46,056 nucleotides of DNA from Pseudomonas rubra (GCF_028656935.1 NZ_JAMDGZ010000049.1:1-46056); one strand, 5' to 3'; shown: positions 7,977 through 15,794, counted from the first letter of the stretch. Translations and numbers: made by a program. The notes: generated by a model not told the origin, from the sequence alone.

Positions 7977-8009
7977 GCCTGTGGGTACATGTCGGTCGTA
8001 CCCACAGGC
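7977..8009. terminator. Perfect 12-bp hairpin between convergent genes
   Basis: GCCTGTGGGTAC (7977-7988) pairs fully with GTACCCACAGGC (7998-8009) around a 9-nt loop. It starts 5 nt behind the acetyltransferase stop and ends 7 nt before the end of the immunity gene. It has no T run on either side, so it may act as a weak two-way terminator or as an mRNA-stabilising hairpin. Confidence 0.5.
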
Positions 8010-8016
8010 ATACGGT

Positions 8017-8292
8017 TCAGGCAGGTTTGAAGCCAGGCTTGCCGTTGGCGGCGCGCCATTCCTTGACGCGTTTCAGGACGCCTTCGGGGCTGTCTTCTTC
8101 GCCTTCGGTGGGGTAGCAAATGACGTCGGATTTGCCGGGGTGTTCGGTGATGGTTACGAAATGGATCATTAACCTGTCAATGTACTGGCCATATTCCTTT
8201 CCGGTAAGCCCAGATCGATTCTCGAAGAACTCACGAACAAGCTCCAGGAATTCGGCGTCGGTGTAATCCTCAATGCGCTGCTTCAGTTCCAT
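8017..8292 (-). CDS. Colicin/pyocin-type DNase immunity protein
   Basis: A 91-aa acidic cytoplasmic protein of the Im2/Im7/Im8/Im9 family. It binds and blocks the DNase domain of its partner bacteriocin so that the producer survives. The family fingerprint is clear: IEDYTDAEFLELVREF at the start, the helix-III region TEHPGKSDVICYPTEGEEDSPEG with its conserved DxxxYP, and the end VKEWRAANGKPGFK. The gene begins 2 nt after the bacteriocin stop. Its ribosome site AGGAG lies within the last codons of that gene, so translation of the pair is coupled. Relatives are similar along the whole length. Confidence 0.95.
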   Translation of the reverse strand: MELKQRIEDYTDAEFLELVREFFENRSGLTGKEYGQYIDRLMIHFVTITEHPGKSDVICYPTEGEEDSPEGVLKRVKEWRAANGKPGFKPA

Positions 8293-8294
8293 GA

Positions 8295-10499
8295 TTATGG
8301 TCTCCTGTTATGAAGATCGATGTGCTGCCTTGGGGTCAATATGGTCAGATTGTCCAAATCGTACACCGCACCTCCATTGGCGATGTGGTGGATATGGTGC
8401 AATTGAAGCTTCATGCTGCCACCTACCTGCTCAGTTGAGGTGGCATAAGGAGCGTTACCCTCTTTCATGAATTCCAGGTTCGTGAGCGTAAAGTACTTGT
8501 TCAGTACGGGATCCGCTGCAACCGCCATCCAGAACGCCTCGCGCAGTTTACGGAAGGTTGCAAAAGTCCGCCCGCGCAGCTTTTCGGCAATTTGTGACGG
8601 AATGGGTGCACCGTCAGGTGTACTCACCGCATGGGCCCAACCCTCCCCGGGAACTTGCCCATACCCTGTCGCAACCCCTGCATACTCGCGCGCATCCTTG
8701 AGCATGATGTAGACCGGGGCGAGGCCCGAGTCGGCGGGGAAGACGATGATGTAGTCGTCGAAATGCGCATCGGCCAGCCCCGGCAGCGGCGACACGGTCG
8801 GGACAGTGGGGACATGGATCGTGCCCGGATAGTGCTTTTGCAAGTCCTCTTCTATGGGTTTTGGCGGAATGGCATTGCCGGTTTCCGGGTCGAAGGTCGG
8901 CAGGCTGCTGGGAGGTGTGATGGGGTGCCAGAGGATGGTGGTGGCGCCCACACCGTCAGACGTGAAGCTGTAGGCACCCTTGGCCGCATCCCAATGTGCG
9001 CGCCTGACCCTGACATCGCCTGGAATATCGTTGCCGTCGGTGGTGGCCATGTAGATCTGGGTGAATTCACCGACGGTATTCACCCCCAGGCGCAAGGGTA
9101 AGGCAGTGGTCTGGCCGATACGGTTGCCAGCCTCCTGCTCAAGGTCTGCACCGGGTGACAGGTGTGCTAACGGCACACTGATGCCCATGCGTTCGCCATT
9201 GCCCAGGCGTGTGGAGTAAGTCATCAGGGTGACAAATAGTCCTCGCCTGCCCAGGGCTGCTTCGAACCTGGCCTTGGCAGCGTTTTTCAAACCTGTTTCG
9301 AATGCTGACAGAACCGCTTCGAAGGTCGTCATAGCCCCCTGTGAGGCGGCGAGTACGAGTGGATGGCTGGTGCTGGCAGTCCAGGCGTTGAATACCGTTG
9401 GGGTTTGCGTCGCAGGTTGCCCGGCCAGTGCAGCCAGGCGTGTCTGCTCTTCGAATGCTGCATTGATGTTCTGGTGTGCGCTTGCCATGAGTTCGGCAAC
9501 TGTGGCGGATTCGGCTGCCCAGCTTTGCTGGTGCTCATTGAGGTATTGGCCAATCTGGCTATGCAGTTGTTGAACTTGCTGGTGGAGGGGGCGGGGAGCC
9601 CTGCGCTGATCGAAATTGAGGTCGAAGGCCAGCGAGCTATGCCGTGAGGTCAAGTAGTGAAAGCGCAGGTTGGTGTTGAGTTGGCTCTTGTTCAGCGCGT
9701 TCCTTGCCTTGATTAGGTCGGAAGTCTCACGCTCCAGCTCAATGGCGTGCAGCGCAGCGGCCGCTGGATCAATATCTTCGAGATGGTGACGCTGGAAATT
9801 CTCCACGAGGGTTTGCAGAGCAGATTTTGCCTGGTCGTACTGGTGCCTGTCGGTGAGCATCCAGTTCAACCCCCGCTCGGCCGAGTGCAGGCTTCGGCTC
9901 AGGCTGTCATGCCTGCGCTGTTGCCAGAATGCTTCGTTGTGAGCGGACTTCAGGCTGTACATTCGCCTGGAGAGATGGGCAATGGCAGCATCCAGCACTT
10001 TCGCTTCAAATGCTGCCTTATAGGAAGCAAGCCACGCTTGTTTAGGATTCGGGTGGCCTGATGGGCGAGTGGCGACCGTCAAGAACTGCTGGAAGCTTTT
10101 GTGCTCAGGGTCCGATCCGAAAAAACTGTCAGCCTGTTGGCGCGCCGTGGCCAGTTCGGCCTGGCGCTGTTGAATCAACCGTTGGCTGGCATCAAGCTGG
10201 CGGCTGAGTGCTTCAACTGTGCTGAGCCCGTCCAGCGGGCCTGCTTGAGCCAGGATCTCCTGATCCAGCCGGTCAGCCAGTGTGGCTTGTTGCTGGGCGT
10301 GGTCCTGTTTGATGTTCTGCTTGTCGGCTTCGATCTCGAAGACGACATCGATGATCAGCCGCCCGGGGCGAACGGACGACACGTAGTGATAGCGCGGGAT
10401 CGAGTTGTGACCCCATAACAGGGTGTTGGGGATGCGGTAGGGCGGCCGTTTGCCGGTGATGGTCGATGAGGGTAGGTGCACAGTTCCATTGCTAGACAT
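8295..10499 (-). CDS. S-type pyocin-like HNH DNase bacteriocin
   Basis: A 734-aa modular toxin secreted to kill related bacteria. Residues 1 to about 45 form a short N-terminal part. A long helical, probably coiled-coil region follows (about 50-370, rich in Gln, Ala and Leu) and should contain the receptor-binding part. The pyocin S translocation domain lies at about 440-640, from LPLRLGVNTVGEF to IIVFPADSGLAPVYIMLKDARE. The last 90 residues match colicin E9-type DNases: FRKLREAFWMAVAADPVLNKYF, then the metal site QLHHIHHIANGGAVYDLDNL and TPRQHIDLH with all expected histidines. The immunity gene follows directly. No lysis gene is adjacent. Base composition looks less GC-rich than in the neighbours, which suits horizontal exchange. 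Confidence 0.95.
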   Translation of the reverse strand: MSSNGTVHLPSSTITGKRPPYRIPNTLLWGHNSIPRYHYVSSVRPGRLIIDVVFEIEADKQNIKQDHAQQQATLADRLDQEILAQAGPLDGLSTVEALSRQLDASQRLIQQRQAELATARQQADSFFGSDPEHKSFQQFLTVATRPSGHPNPKQAWLASYKAAFEAKVLDAAIAHLSRRMYSLKSAHNEAFWQQRRHDSLSRSLHSAERGLNWMLTDRHQYDQAKSALQTLVENFQRHHLEDIDPAAAALHAIELERETSDLIKARNALNKSQLNTNLRFHYLTSRHSSLAFDLNFDQRRAPRPLHQQVQQLHSQIGQYLNEHQQSWAAESATVAELMASAHQNINAAFEEQTRLAALAGQPATQTPTVFNAWTASTSHPLVLAASQGAMTTFEAVLSAFETGLKNAAKARFEAALGRRGLFVTLMTYSTRLGNGERMGISVPLAHLSPGADLEQEAGNRIGQTTALPLRLGVNTVGEFTQIYMATTDGNDIPGDVRVRRAHWDAAKGAYSFTSDGVGATTILWHPITPPSSLPTFDPETGNAIPPKPIEEDLQKHYPGTIHVPTVPTVSPLPGLADAHFDDYIIVFPADSGLAPVYIMLKDAREYAGVATGYGQVPGEGWAHAVSTPDGAPIPSQIAEKLRGRTFATFRKLREAFWMAVAADPVLNKYFTLTNLEFMKEGNAPYATSTEQVGGSMKLQLHHIHHIANGGAVYDLDNLTILTPRQHIDLHNRRP

Positions 10500-10521
10500 A
10501 CAGGTTCTCCTGTTCTGTATG
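10497..10521 (-). promoter_or_regulatory. Inverted repeat enclosing the ribosome site and start codon of the bacteriocin gene
   Basis: CATACAG (10497-10503) and CTGTATG (10515-10521) are a perfect 7-bp inverted repeat. In the minus-strand mRNA the AGGAG ribosome site falls in the 11-nt loop and the AUG lies in the stem. It may be an operator or a translational control hairpin. No CTG-N10-CAG LexA box is visible in the upstream 120 bp. Confidence 0.45.
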
Positions 10522-10582
10522 TCGTCAGCCTAAAAAGCTCGGCCTCATTGCGTGCCATAACTAATTAGTGCGTGCAGCCTGT

Positions 10583-11146
10583 CTACCAGGGGCAATAGCA
10601 CCCCACCGCCATGGTGTGGGTGGCGTTGACTGCCCGGCCTTGGCTCAAGGCAAGCAGGATCGGCTCGATGAAGCTGTTGCTCGAGTTGCAGGTAGCGCCT
10701 TCGCTGTAGGGGCCGAAGTAGGCCAGTTGGCCGTTGCGGTCCCAGATCGCCACGCCGGGGGTGGCCGGCAAGTGTTCGGCGCCAGGCAGCTCGCTCAGCG
10801 GTTTGAGTGCGCCCAAGGTGGCGGGCAACTGGCCGCGGGTTCCGGGCTTTTGCACCACATAGAACTCCACGCCCTGGGGGCCGAAGTGCTCGATCAGCTC
10901 GCCCAGGTGCTGCTGGTTGCCGACATTGCACGGGCAGGCCGGGTCCCAGAAGTGCACCAGGCGGATCGGGCCGGGGCCGGCAATGCTTGCCGGCAGTTGC
11001 AGGCGGTCGCCGGAGAACAGCGCGGTCTGGTTGTCGAAGGTGCGCAGGTAGCGGCTCTGGAAGCTATCGTAGGCCCACCACAGGCCGGCGCCGCAGAGGG
11101 CGGCGAGCAACAGGCCAAGCAGGGTGCGGATGGGCGAGCGGGGCAT
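10583..11146 (-). CDS. DUF6436-type thioredoxin-like membrane-anchored protein
   Basis: A 187-aa protein with one N-terminal membrane helix (about residues 6-24) and a thioredoxin-like fold outside the membrane. The motif HFWDPACPCNVGNQQHLGEL resembles a redox site in which the usual CxxC has become CPC. The C-terminus is cysteine-rich (ATCNSSNSF and GCYCPW). I start at the ATG at 11146; an in-frame TTG at 11215 would add 23 residues but lacks a ribosome site. A thiol redox role in the periplasm is inferred from the fold. The gene lies just upstream of the bacteriocin in the same direction, 83 bp away, and is probably unrelated to it. Confidence 0.78.
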   Translation of the reverse strand: MPRSPIRTLLGLLLAALCGAGLWWAYDSFQSRYLRTFDNQTALFSGDRLQLPASIAGPGPIRLVHFWDPACPCNVGNQQHLGELIEHFGPQGVEFYVVQKPGTRGQLPATLGALKPLSELPGAEHLPATPGVAIWDRNGQLAYFGPYSEGATCNSSNSFIEPILLALSQGRAVNATHTMAVGCYCPW

Positions 11147-11244
11147 GTCGGCAATGTCCGAAAAAAGTCGCCTAGCTTGCCATGCTGGCGGCGACAGATG
11201 AATATCACAGGTCAATAACCCGCTTTTGCGTCTGGAAATCTTTT

Positions 11245-12186
11245 ATGTCCGCGTCATTTCAGCCCGACTCCCTACGTGCCAGCCTGACTTCCCTGGCGGC
11301 GCGGCAGCCGCTGTCGACGCAGGCCCAGGCCTACCAACGCTTTTACGGGTTGGACCTGCCAGCCCGTGACCAGCCTGCCGAACGCTGGCTGGGACGTTTC
11401 GATGTCGCGGGGTTCGAGGTGGTCGGCCAGGTGTGGCTGCCACCTGCACCGGTGGCGACGCTGGTTCTGCTGCATGGCTTCTACGATCACATGGGCCTGT
11501 ACCGGCATGTCATCGATTGGGCGCTGGACCAGCAGTATGCGGTGATCTCCTGCGACCTTCCCGGGCATGGGCTTTCCAGTGGCGAGCGGGCCAGCATCGA
11601 TGACTTCAGTGTTTATCAACACGTGATGCAAGCGCTGTTCGAGCAGGCGCGCAGTGTGAACCTGCCGCAGCCCTGGCATCTGTTCGGGCAGAGTACCGGC
11701 GGGGCGATTATCGTCGATCATCTGTTACATGGCGGCGCCCAGAGCCCGGCCCAGGGTGAGGTGATCCTGCTTGCGCCGCTGGTGCGGCCCCGTGCGTGGC
11801 GTTGGTCGAAGTTCAGCTATTGGATGCTCCGGCCCTTCGTCAATGGCATCGAACGGCGTTTCAGCGAGAACAGCAACGACCCGACCTTCCTGCCGTTCCT
11901 GCTGGCCGACCCGTTACAGCCAAGGCGTTTGCCTACGGCCTGGGTCGGGGCGTTGCTCGATTGGGTCAAACGCATCGAGGCGGCGCCGCTCAGCCCGCGC
12001 CAGCCGCTGATCATCCAGGGCGAATGCGATATGACCGTCGACTGGCCGTACAACCTCAAGGTGCTTGGGGAGAAGTTCGCTGCGCCGCGGACCCTGATGA
12101 TCCCCGAGGCGCGGCATCACCTGGCCAATGAACTGCCGGCGATTCGCGCCCGCTACTTCGACTTCATCGACCAGCGCCTGGGCTGA
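11245..12186 (+). CDS. Alpha/beta hydrolase, monoacylglycerol-lipase-like
   Basis: A 313-aa serine hydrolase. The oxyanion-hole region is VLLHGFYDHMGLYRHVIDWA, the nucleophile elbow is FGQSTGG with Ser150, and an acidic residue in GECDMTVDW and a histidine in EARHHLANE complete the catalytic triad. The order and spacing fit the serine aminopeptidase S33 (Hydrolase_4) group, which includes monoacylglycerol lipases and lysophospholipases. No signal peptide is evident. The start at 11245 (MSASFQPDSL) is favoured over an ATG at 11182 because the upstream stretch looks non-coding. The stop TGA directly abuts the stop of the next, convergent gene. Confidence 0.88.
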   Translation: MSASFQPDSLRASLTSLAARQPLSTQAQAYQRFYGLDLPARDQPAERWLGRFDVAGFEVVGQVWLPPAPVATLVLLHGFYDHMGLYRHVIDWALDQQYAVISCDLPGHGLSSGERASIDDFSVYQHVMQALFEQARSVNLPQPWHLFGQSTGGAIIVDHLLHGGAQSPAQGEVILLAPLVRPRAWRWSKFSYWMLRPFVNGIERRFSENSNDPTFLPFLLADPLQPRRLPTAWVGALLDWVKRIEAAPLSPRQPLIIQGECDMTVDWPYNLKVLGEKFAAPRTLMIPEARHHLANELPAIRARYFDFIDQRLG

Positions 12187-12936
12187 TCACTTCAGTTGCG
12201 AGGCGTCCTGGCCAACCGCGAGGCCGGCACGAATCGCTGCCAGAGCTGCCTTGTAGTAGGTCTTGCCTTCGGCGGACTCGGCAAAGGTGGCGAACTCTTC
12301 AAGCTCGGCATCGGACAGGTCGCGATAGACGTACAACAGGGTGTTGTTCAGCTCGCTGCCGATCTGATCCATCAGGCGCTGGCGCTGGCCGTCGAGCAGG
12401 CCCTGGGCCTGGCCGCCGCCGAGCAGGCCGGGGATCATCTGGCTGAGGCTGTCGGCGGCGACCCCGGCAATCGCCAGGCTCACTTCGGCACCGGCTTCAC
12501 GAGCCGGCAGCGCCTGGGCCAGGTGGCCGACGATCAGCAGGCGGTTGTCGCTGGCCTGGACCTTGGGCAGGCCTTTGGCATTCTTGGCCAACTGGTCGCG
12601 ACGGGTGGCGAGCAATTCGGCGGCAACGATCTTGCGCCCCAACGGCGACTGGAAAAACGCCAAGGCCGGGGCCGGGTCGCTGAGGTTGGCGCGTAACTGG
12701 GTTTGGGCGCGTTTGTCCACGGCCTGCGCCTGGAAGCGCTGGTTGCTGTTGTTGACCAGCGCCTGGTAAACCGCAGGCGGCAAGCTGTTGCGATAGCGCT
12801 GCTGGGCGGCATCGAGGGCATCGGTAAAGTGGGCGCGCTGCTCAGGCCAGCCCGCCACCTTGTACAGTTGGTCGAGGCTGTCTGCCCAGACAGGCGTGGT
12901 GCAGATCATCATCAGCAGTAAAAACAAGCGGTGCAT
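12187..12936 (-). CDS. DUF2059 domain-containing periplasmic protein
   Basis: A 249-aa exported protein of unknown function. The signal peptide is residues 1-18 (cleavage after PVWA). The C-terminal half has the DUF2059 pattern LLYVYRDLSDAELEEFATFAESAEGKTYYKA, a pair of helices ending the domain. An LLGGG glycine stretch sits near residue 170. Family members are widespread in Proteobacteria and have no established biochemical role. It is transcribed alone, convergent with the hydrolase with no base between the two stop codons. Confidence 0.85.
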   Translation of the reverse strand: MHRLFLLLMMICTTPVWADSLDQLYKVAGWPEQRAHFTDALDAAQQRYRNSLPPAVYQALVNNSNQRFQAQAVDKRAQTQLRANLSDPAPALAFFQSPLGRKIVAAELLATRRDQLAKNAKGLPKVQASDNRLLIVGHLAQALPAREAGAEVSLAIAGVAADSLSQMIPGLLGGGQAQGLLDGQRQRLMDQIGSELNNTLLYVYRDLSDAELEEFATFAESAEGKTYYKAALAAIRAGLAVGQDASQLK

Positions 12937-13050
12937 TCAGGGCTCCTGTCGGCAGGGCGCTATTGTCCTTGCCATGGCGGGGCTTTGTCGAGAAGCCATT
13001 GCATACTCTCGGCCAAGTGGCGCTGTCGGATTTCGCAGCAGATCGATACT

Positions 13051-13683
13051 ATGCGCGACATGCACATATCCCCTGATGACCCCCTGCTGTCGCGCATCGT
13101 CGATGACCTGGCCACCCGTGGCTGGTCGCAGCAAGATACCTTTGTTCCAGAGTCTCTGACCCTGGCGCTGGCGGCCGAGTGCCGCAAACGCGCCGCCGAA
13201 GGCGAGCTGGAACCGGCAGCGGTAGGCCGGGGCGTCTCCCAGGAGGTCCGCGAGGGCATCCGCGGTGACCGTATCCAGTGGCTGGAGCCCGGCCAGGCCG
13301 AGCCTTGCGACCATTACCTGGCGCTCATGAACAGCCTGCGTGAAGCACTCAATCGCGGGCTGTTCCTTGGTCTTGAAGACTTCGAGTGCCACTTCGCCCT
13401 GTACCCGCCGGGTGCCTTCTACCGCAAACATGTCGACCGCTTTCGCGATGACGACCGGCGCACGGTGTCGGCGGTGATTTACCTCAACCAGGATTGGCAG
13501 CCCGCGCACGGCGGCCAGTTACGCATGACCCTCAGGGGGGATGTCGAGCACGACGTGCAACCGATCGGCGGTTGCCTGGTGGTGTTCCTTTCCGGCGAGT
13601 TCCCCCACGAGGTGCTGCCTGCTTATCGCGATCGACTGTCGCTGACCGGCTGGTTCCGCCGCCGTGGCAACGAGCCGTTCTGA
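13051..13683 (+). CDS. 2-oxoglutarate/Fe(II)-dependent oxygenase
   Basis: A 210-aa double-stranded beta-helix oxygenase of the prolyl-4-hydroxylase/SM-20 type. Iron ligands are His and Asp in YRKHVDRF and the distal His in GEFPHEVLP; the arginine in RDRLSLTGWFRR should bind 2-oxoglutarate. Strand motifs CHFALYPPGAFY and VSAVIYLNQDW agree. The ATG at 13051 is preferred; a second ATG at 13060 is equally possible, and neither has a strong ribosome site. The next gene begins 1 nt after the stop, so the two form an operon. The substrate, a protein or a small molecule, cannot be told. Confidence 0.87.
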   Translation: MRDMHISPDDPLLSRIVDDLATRGWSQQDTFVPESLTLALAAECRKRAAEGELEPAAVGRGVSQEVREGIRGDRIQWLEPGQAEPCDHYLALMNSLREALNRGLFLGLEDFECHFALYPPGAFYRKHVDRFRDDDRRTVSAVIYLNQDWQPAHGGQLRMTLRGDVEHDVQPIGGCLVVFLSGEFPHEVLPAYRDRLSLTGWFRRRGNEPF

Positions 13684-13684
13684 A

Positions 13685-14167
13685 ATGGACAAGGTTCTGG
13701 TCAGTGCCTGCCTGCTCGGTCAGCCGGTACGCTATGACGGACGCGCCAGTGGCCATCCGGACTTGCTCCAGCAGTGGCAGGCCGAGGGGCGGGTCGTGCC
13801 ATTGTGCCCCGAAGTGGCGGGCGGCTTGCCAACGCCACGGCCGCCAGCGGAGATCCCGGGCGGGCAGGGTGCTGCGGTGCTTGAGGGGGATACCCAGGTG
13901 CTGACCGTCACGGGCGAGGATGTCAGTGCGCAATTCCTGGCCGGGGCGCAGTTGGCATTGGCGCTGGTGCGCCGCCACGGCATCCGAATTGCGGTGCTCA
14001 AGTCCGGCAGCCCGTCGTGCGGCAATGCGCTGACCTATGACGGCACCTTCAGTGGCACCAAGGTTGCCGGCGAGGGCGTGACCACCGCGTTGCTGCGCCG
14101 CGAAGGGGTAAAGGTGTTCAGTGAGCTGGAGCTTGAGGCGGCGCAGCGGGCTTTAAAGCAACTCTGA
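13685..14167 (+). CDS. DUF523 family protein
   Basis: A 160-aa protein of the DUF523 (YbbK-like) family of unknown function. It has the conserved cysteine motifs SACLLGQPVRYDG, LCPEVAGGLPTPR and LKSGSPSCG, together with YDGTFSGTKVAGEGVTTALL. Three spaced cysteines suggest metal or thiol chemistry, but nothing is proven. It sits 1 nt behind the oxygenase and is surely co-transcribed. I chose the ATG at 13685 over one 7 codons upstream, which would overlap the oxygenase. Confidence 0.88.
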   Translation: MDKVLVSACLLGQPVRYDGRASGHPDLLQQWQAEGRVVPLCPEVAGGLPTPRPPAEIPGGQGAAVLEGDTQVLTVTGEDVSAQFLAGAQLALALVRRHGIRIAVLKSGSPSCGNALTYDGTFSGTKVAGEGVTTALLRREGVKVFSELELEAAQRALKQL

Positions 14168-14178
14168 AGTTGCCAATC

Positions 14179-14220
14179 TGTGGGAGCTGGCCTTGCCGGC
14201 GATGGGCTGCAAAGCAGCCC
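14179..14220. repeat. Single REP arm plus short hairpin
   Basis: TGTGGGAGCTGG followed by CCTTGCCGGCGATG is one arm of the GCTGGC/GCCAGC class. Its tail GGGCTGCAAAGCAGCCC (14204-14220) folds into a 7-bp hairpin. A second full arm is missing. It lies between convergent genes and may act as their shared transcript end. Confidence 0.7.
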
Positions 14221-14232
14221 CAAAAGCCCCAA

Positions 14233-15006
14233 TTACTGCTTCGGCGGCTTGCTCGCATCCATCCCGAACCACTTCTGCGACAGCTCGCTCAGCCGGCCAT
14301 CGGCCTTGATCCGCTGCAGGGCGTTGTCCACAGTATTTTTGAACGCCGGGTTGCCCTTCTGAAACGGAATGGCCAGGCTCAGGATCGGGCCCACTGTTGC
14401 ACCTTTGCTGACCGGCTGCTGGCTGTCGCGAATGGCGTAGGGCACCAGCAGGCGATCGCTGATGGCGGCATCGATCTGGTCGCTGGCGACATCCTTGATT
14501 GGCTGGGTGGCATCCGGGTAGCTGCGCAGGTCCACACCCTCCACCGCTCGCGCTTGCTCGGCGAACTGGCTGCCCTGGACGACGCCCAGGCTATGGCCTT
14601 TGAGTGCTTCTAGCGTGCTTGGCGGGCGCTTTTCTTCCTTGCGCACAATCAGTTGGGCGCTGGAGTAGGCGTAGGGGTCGCTGAAGTCAAAACGCTCCTT
14701 GAGCTCCGGGGTCGTGGCGATGTGGTTGATGGCCACGTCGTACCGACCGCTTTCCACGCCTGGCAGCAAGTCTTTGGCTTCGACCACGACAAACTCGGCG
14801 CGTACATCCATTTCGCTGGCCAGCAAGCGCCCGAGCTCAACTTCGAAACCGTTCGGCTTGTCGTTTTCGTCCTTGAAATTGAACGACGGCATGTTGGCTT
14901 CGATGGCAATACGCAGTTCACCGCGTTCGTTGACGTCGTCGATCAGTTCGGCCTGTGCCCAAGGGCTGAGCAGCATGGCGAGGAGTACCCCGATGGCAAA
15001 ACGCAT
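14233..15006 (-). CDS. Orphan family-3 solute-binding protein
   Basis: A 257-aa periplasmic protein with a signal peptide (cleavage after SPWAQA, residue 19) and a family-3 binding domain. Motifs are GELRIAIEANMPSFNFKDE, GFEVELGRLLASEM, YDVAINHIATTPELKERFDFSDPY and QIDAAISDRLLVPYAI. It ends with LSQKWFGMDASKPP. Such proteins usually capture polar amino acids or organic acids for an ABC importer, but no permease or ATPase gene is adjacent. It may serve a distant transporter. The gene is transcribed alone, divergent from the DUF4399 gene. Confidence 0.88.
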   Translation of the reverse strand: MRFAIGVLLAMLLSPWAQAELIDDVNERGELRIAIEANMPSFNFKDENDKPNGFEVELGRLLASEMDVRAEFVVVEAKDLLPGVESGRYDVAINHIATTPELKERFDFSDPYAYSSAQLIVRKEEKRPPSTLEALKGHSLGVVQGSQFAEQARAVEGVDLRSYPDATQPIKDVASDQIDAAISDRLLVPYAIRDSQQPVSKGATVGPILSLAIPFQKGNPAFKNTVDNALQRIKADGRLSELSQKWFGMDASKPPKQ

Positions 15007-15104
15007 TTAAGCCCCTTCAATGCTTGGCAGTAAAATCGTGGTCGCCGTGACTTTCTGTTGTTGTCAGGGTCGAACGCAACTTGAGACCGCGTCGGGTGGA
15101 GGAT

Positions 15105-15146
15105 GTTTAACTGCCAGCGAAATATTTTCTCGCAGCGTGGTTAAAC
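15105..15146. promoter_or_regulatory. Inverted repeat in the divergent promoter region
   Basis: GTTTAAC (15105-15111) and GTTAAAC (15140-15146) form a perfect inverted repeat. Inside, GCGA and TCGC pair around an AT-rich centre, so the whole has two-fold symmetry. The 229-bp region between the orphan binding protein and the DUF4399 gene must hold both promoters, and this may be a shared operator. Confidence 0.3.
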
Positions 15147-15235
15147 ATGTTCTGTCGCATTTGGACTATGGTAATCCACCGTTGCCGTTCGTTCAGTGGC
15201 AAAGGGTTATTTGAAGTAAATCACAGGAGAAGTGA

Positions 15236-15709
15236 ATGAAAAGCCTATTTTCGCGTGCAGCCGTCGCCGGCTTGCTGATGGGGGTCTCGGCGTTCGCCGC
15301 CGCTGAAGGCCTGAAAAGCCAGGAGCCGCCAAAAGACGCCAAGGTCTTCATCGTTTCCCCGGCCGATGGCGCCACGGTCGACAAGACCTTTACCGTCAAG
15401 TTCGGCATCGAGGGCATGGAGCTAAAACCTGCGGGTGATCAGACCCCGCACAGTGGTCACCACCACTTGCTGGTGGATGTCGATAAAGAGCCTGCGGCCG
15501 ACCAGGTGCTGCCGACCAGCCTGCTGCCGGAAAACAAGGCGCCGCTGCCTGCCGGCCCGCAAGTGCTGCATTTTGGCAAGGCACAGACTGAAGTCGAGCT
15601 GACCCTGACCCCGGGCAAGCACACCCTGCAACTGGTGCTGGGTGACAAGTTCCACGTGCCGTTCAAGCCGAGCGTCGAGTCGAAGAAGATCACCGTTACT
15701 GTTAAGTAA
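15236..15709 (+). CDS. DUF4399 periplasmic protein
   Basis: A 157-aa exported protein with a signal peptide (cleavage near SAFAAA, residue 23). The DUF4399 domain includes AKVFIVSPADGATVDKTFTVKFG, a histidine cluster in TPHSGHHHLLVD, and a final beta segment GKHTLQLVLGDKFHVPF. The fold is probably an all-beta, immunoglobulin-like sandwich. The histidines could bind a metal, though no function is known for the family. A good CAGGAGAA ribosome site precedes the ATG. A REP palindrome ends the gene. Confidence 0.86.
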   Translation: MKSLFSRAAVAGLLMGVSAFAAAEGLKSQEPPKDAKVFIVSPADGATVDKTFTVKFGIEGMELKPAGDQTPHSGHHHLLVDVDKEPAADQVLPTSLLPENKAPLPAGPQVLHFGKAQTEVELTLTPGKHTLQLVLGDKFHVPFKPSVESKKITVTVK

Positions 15710-15719
15710 GCGCTGAAAG

Positions 15720-15778
15720 CATCGCGGGGCAAGCCCGCTCCCACAGAGACTCTGTGGGAGCGGGCTTGCCCCGCGATG
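15720..15778. repeat. Perfect REP palindrome, class GCGGGC/GCCCGC
   Basis: Arms 15720-15747 and 15751-15778 are 28 nt each and complement each other perfectly around a 3-nt centre. The core GCGGGCTTGCCCCGCGAT marks the second REP class. It lies between convergent genes (DUF4399 and serA). This is the most compact REP hairpin of the window. Confidence 0.9.
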
Positions 15779-15794
15779 TGCCGCTAGAACTAAC

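Noticed and set aside
10500..10620. LexA (SOS) box upstream of the bacteriocin gene
   Set aside because: Only CTG-N8-CAG was found, not the CTG-N10-CAG needed. Convincing repeated PrtN-type boxes were not visible either.
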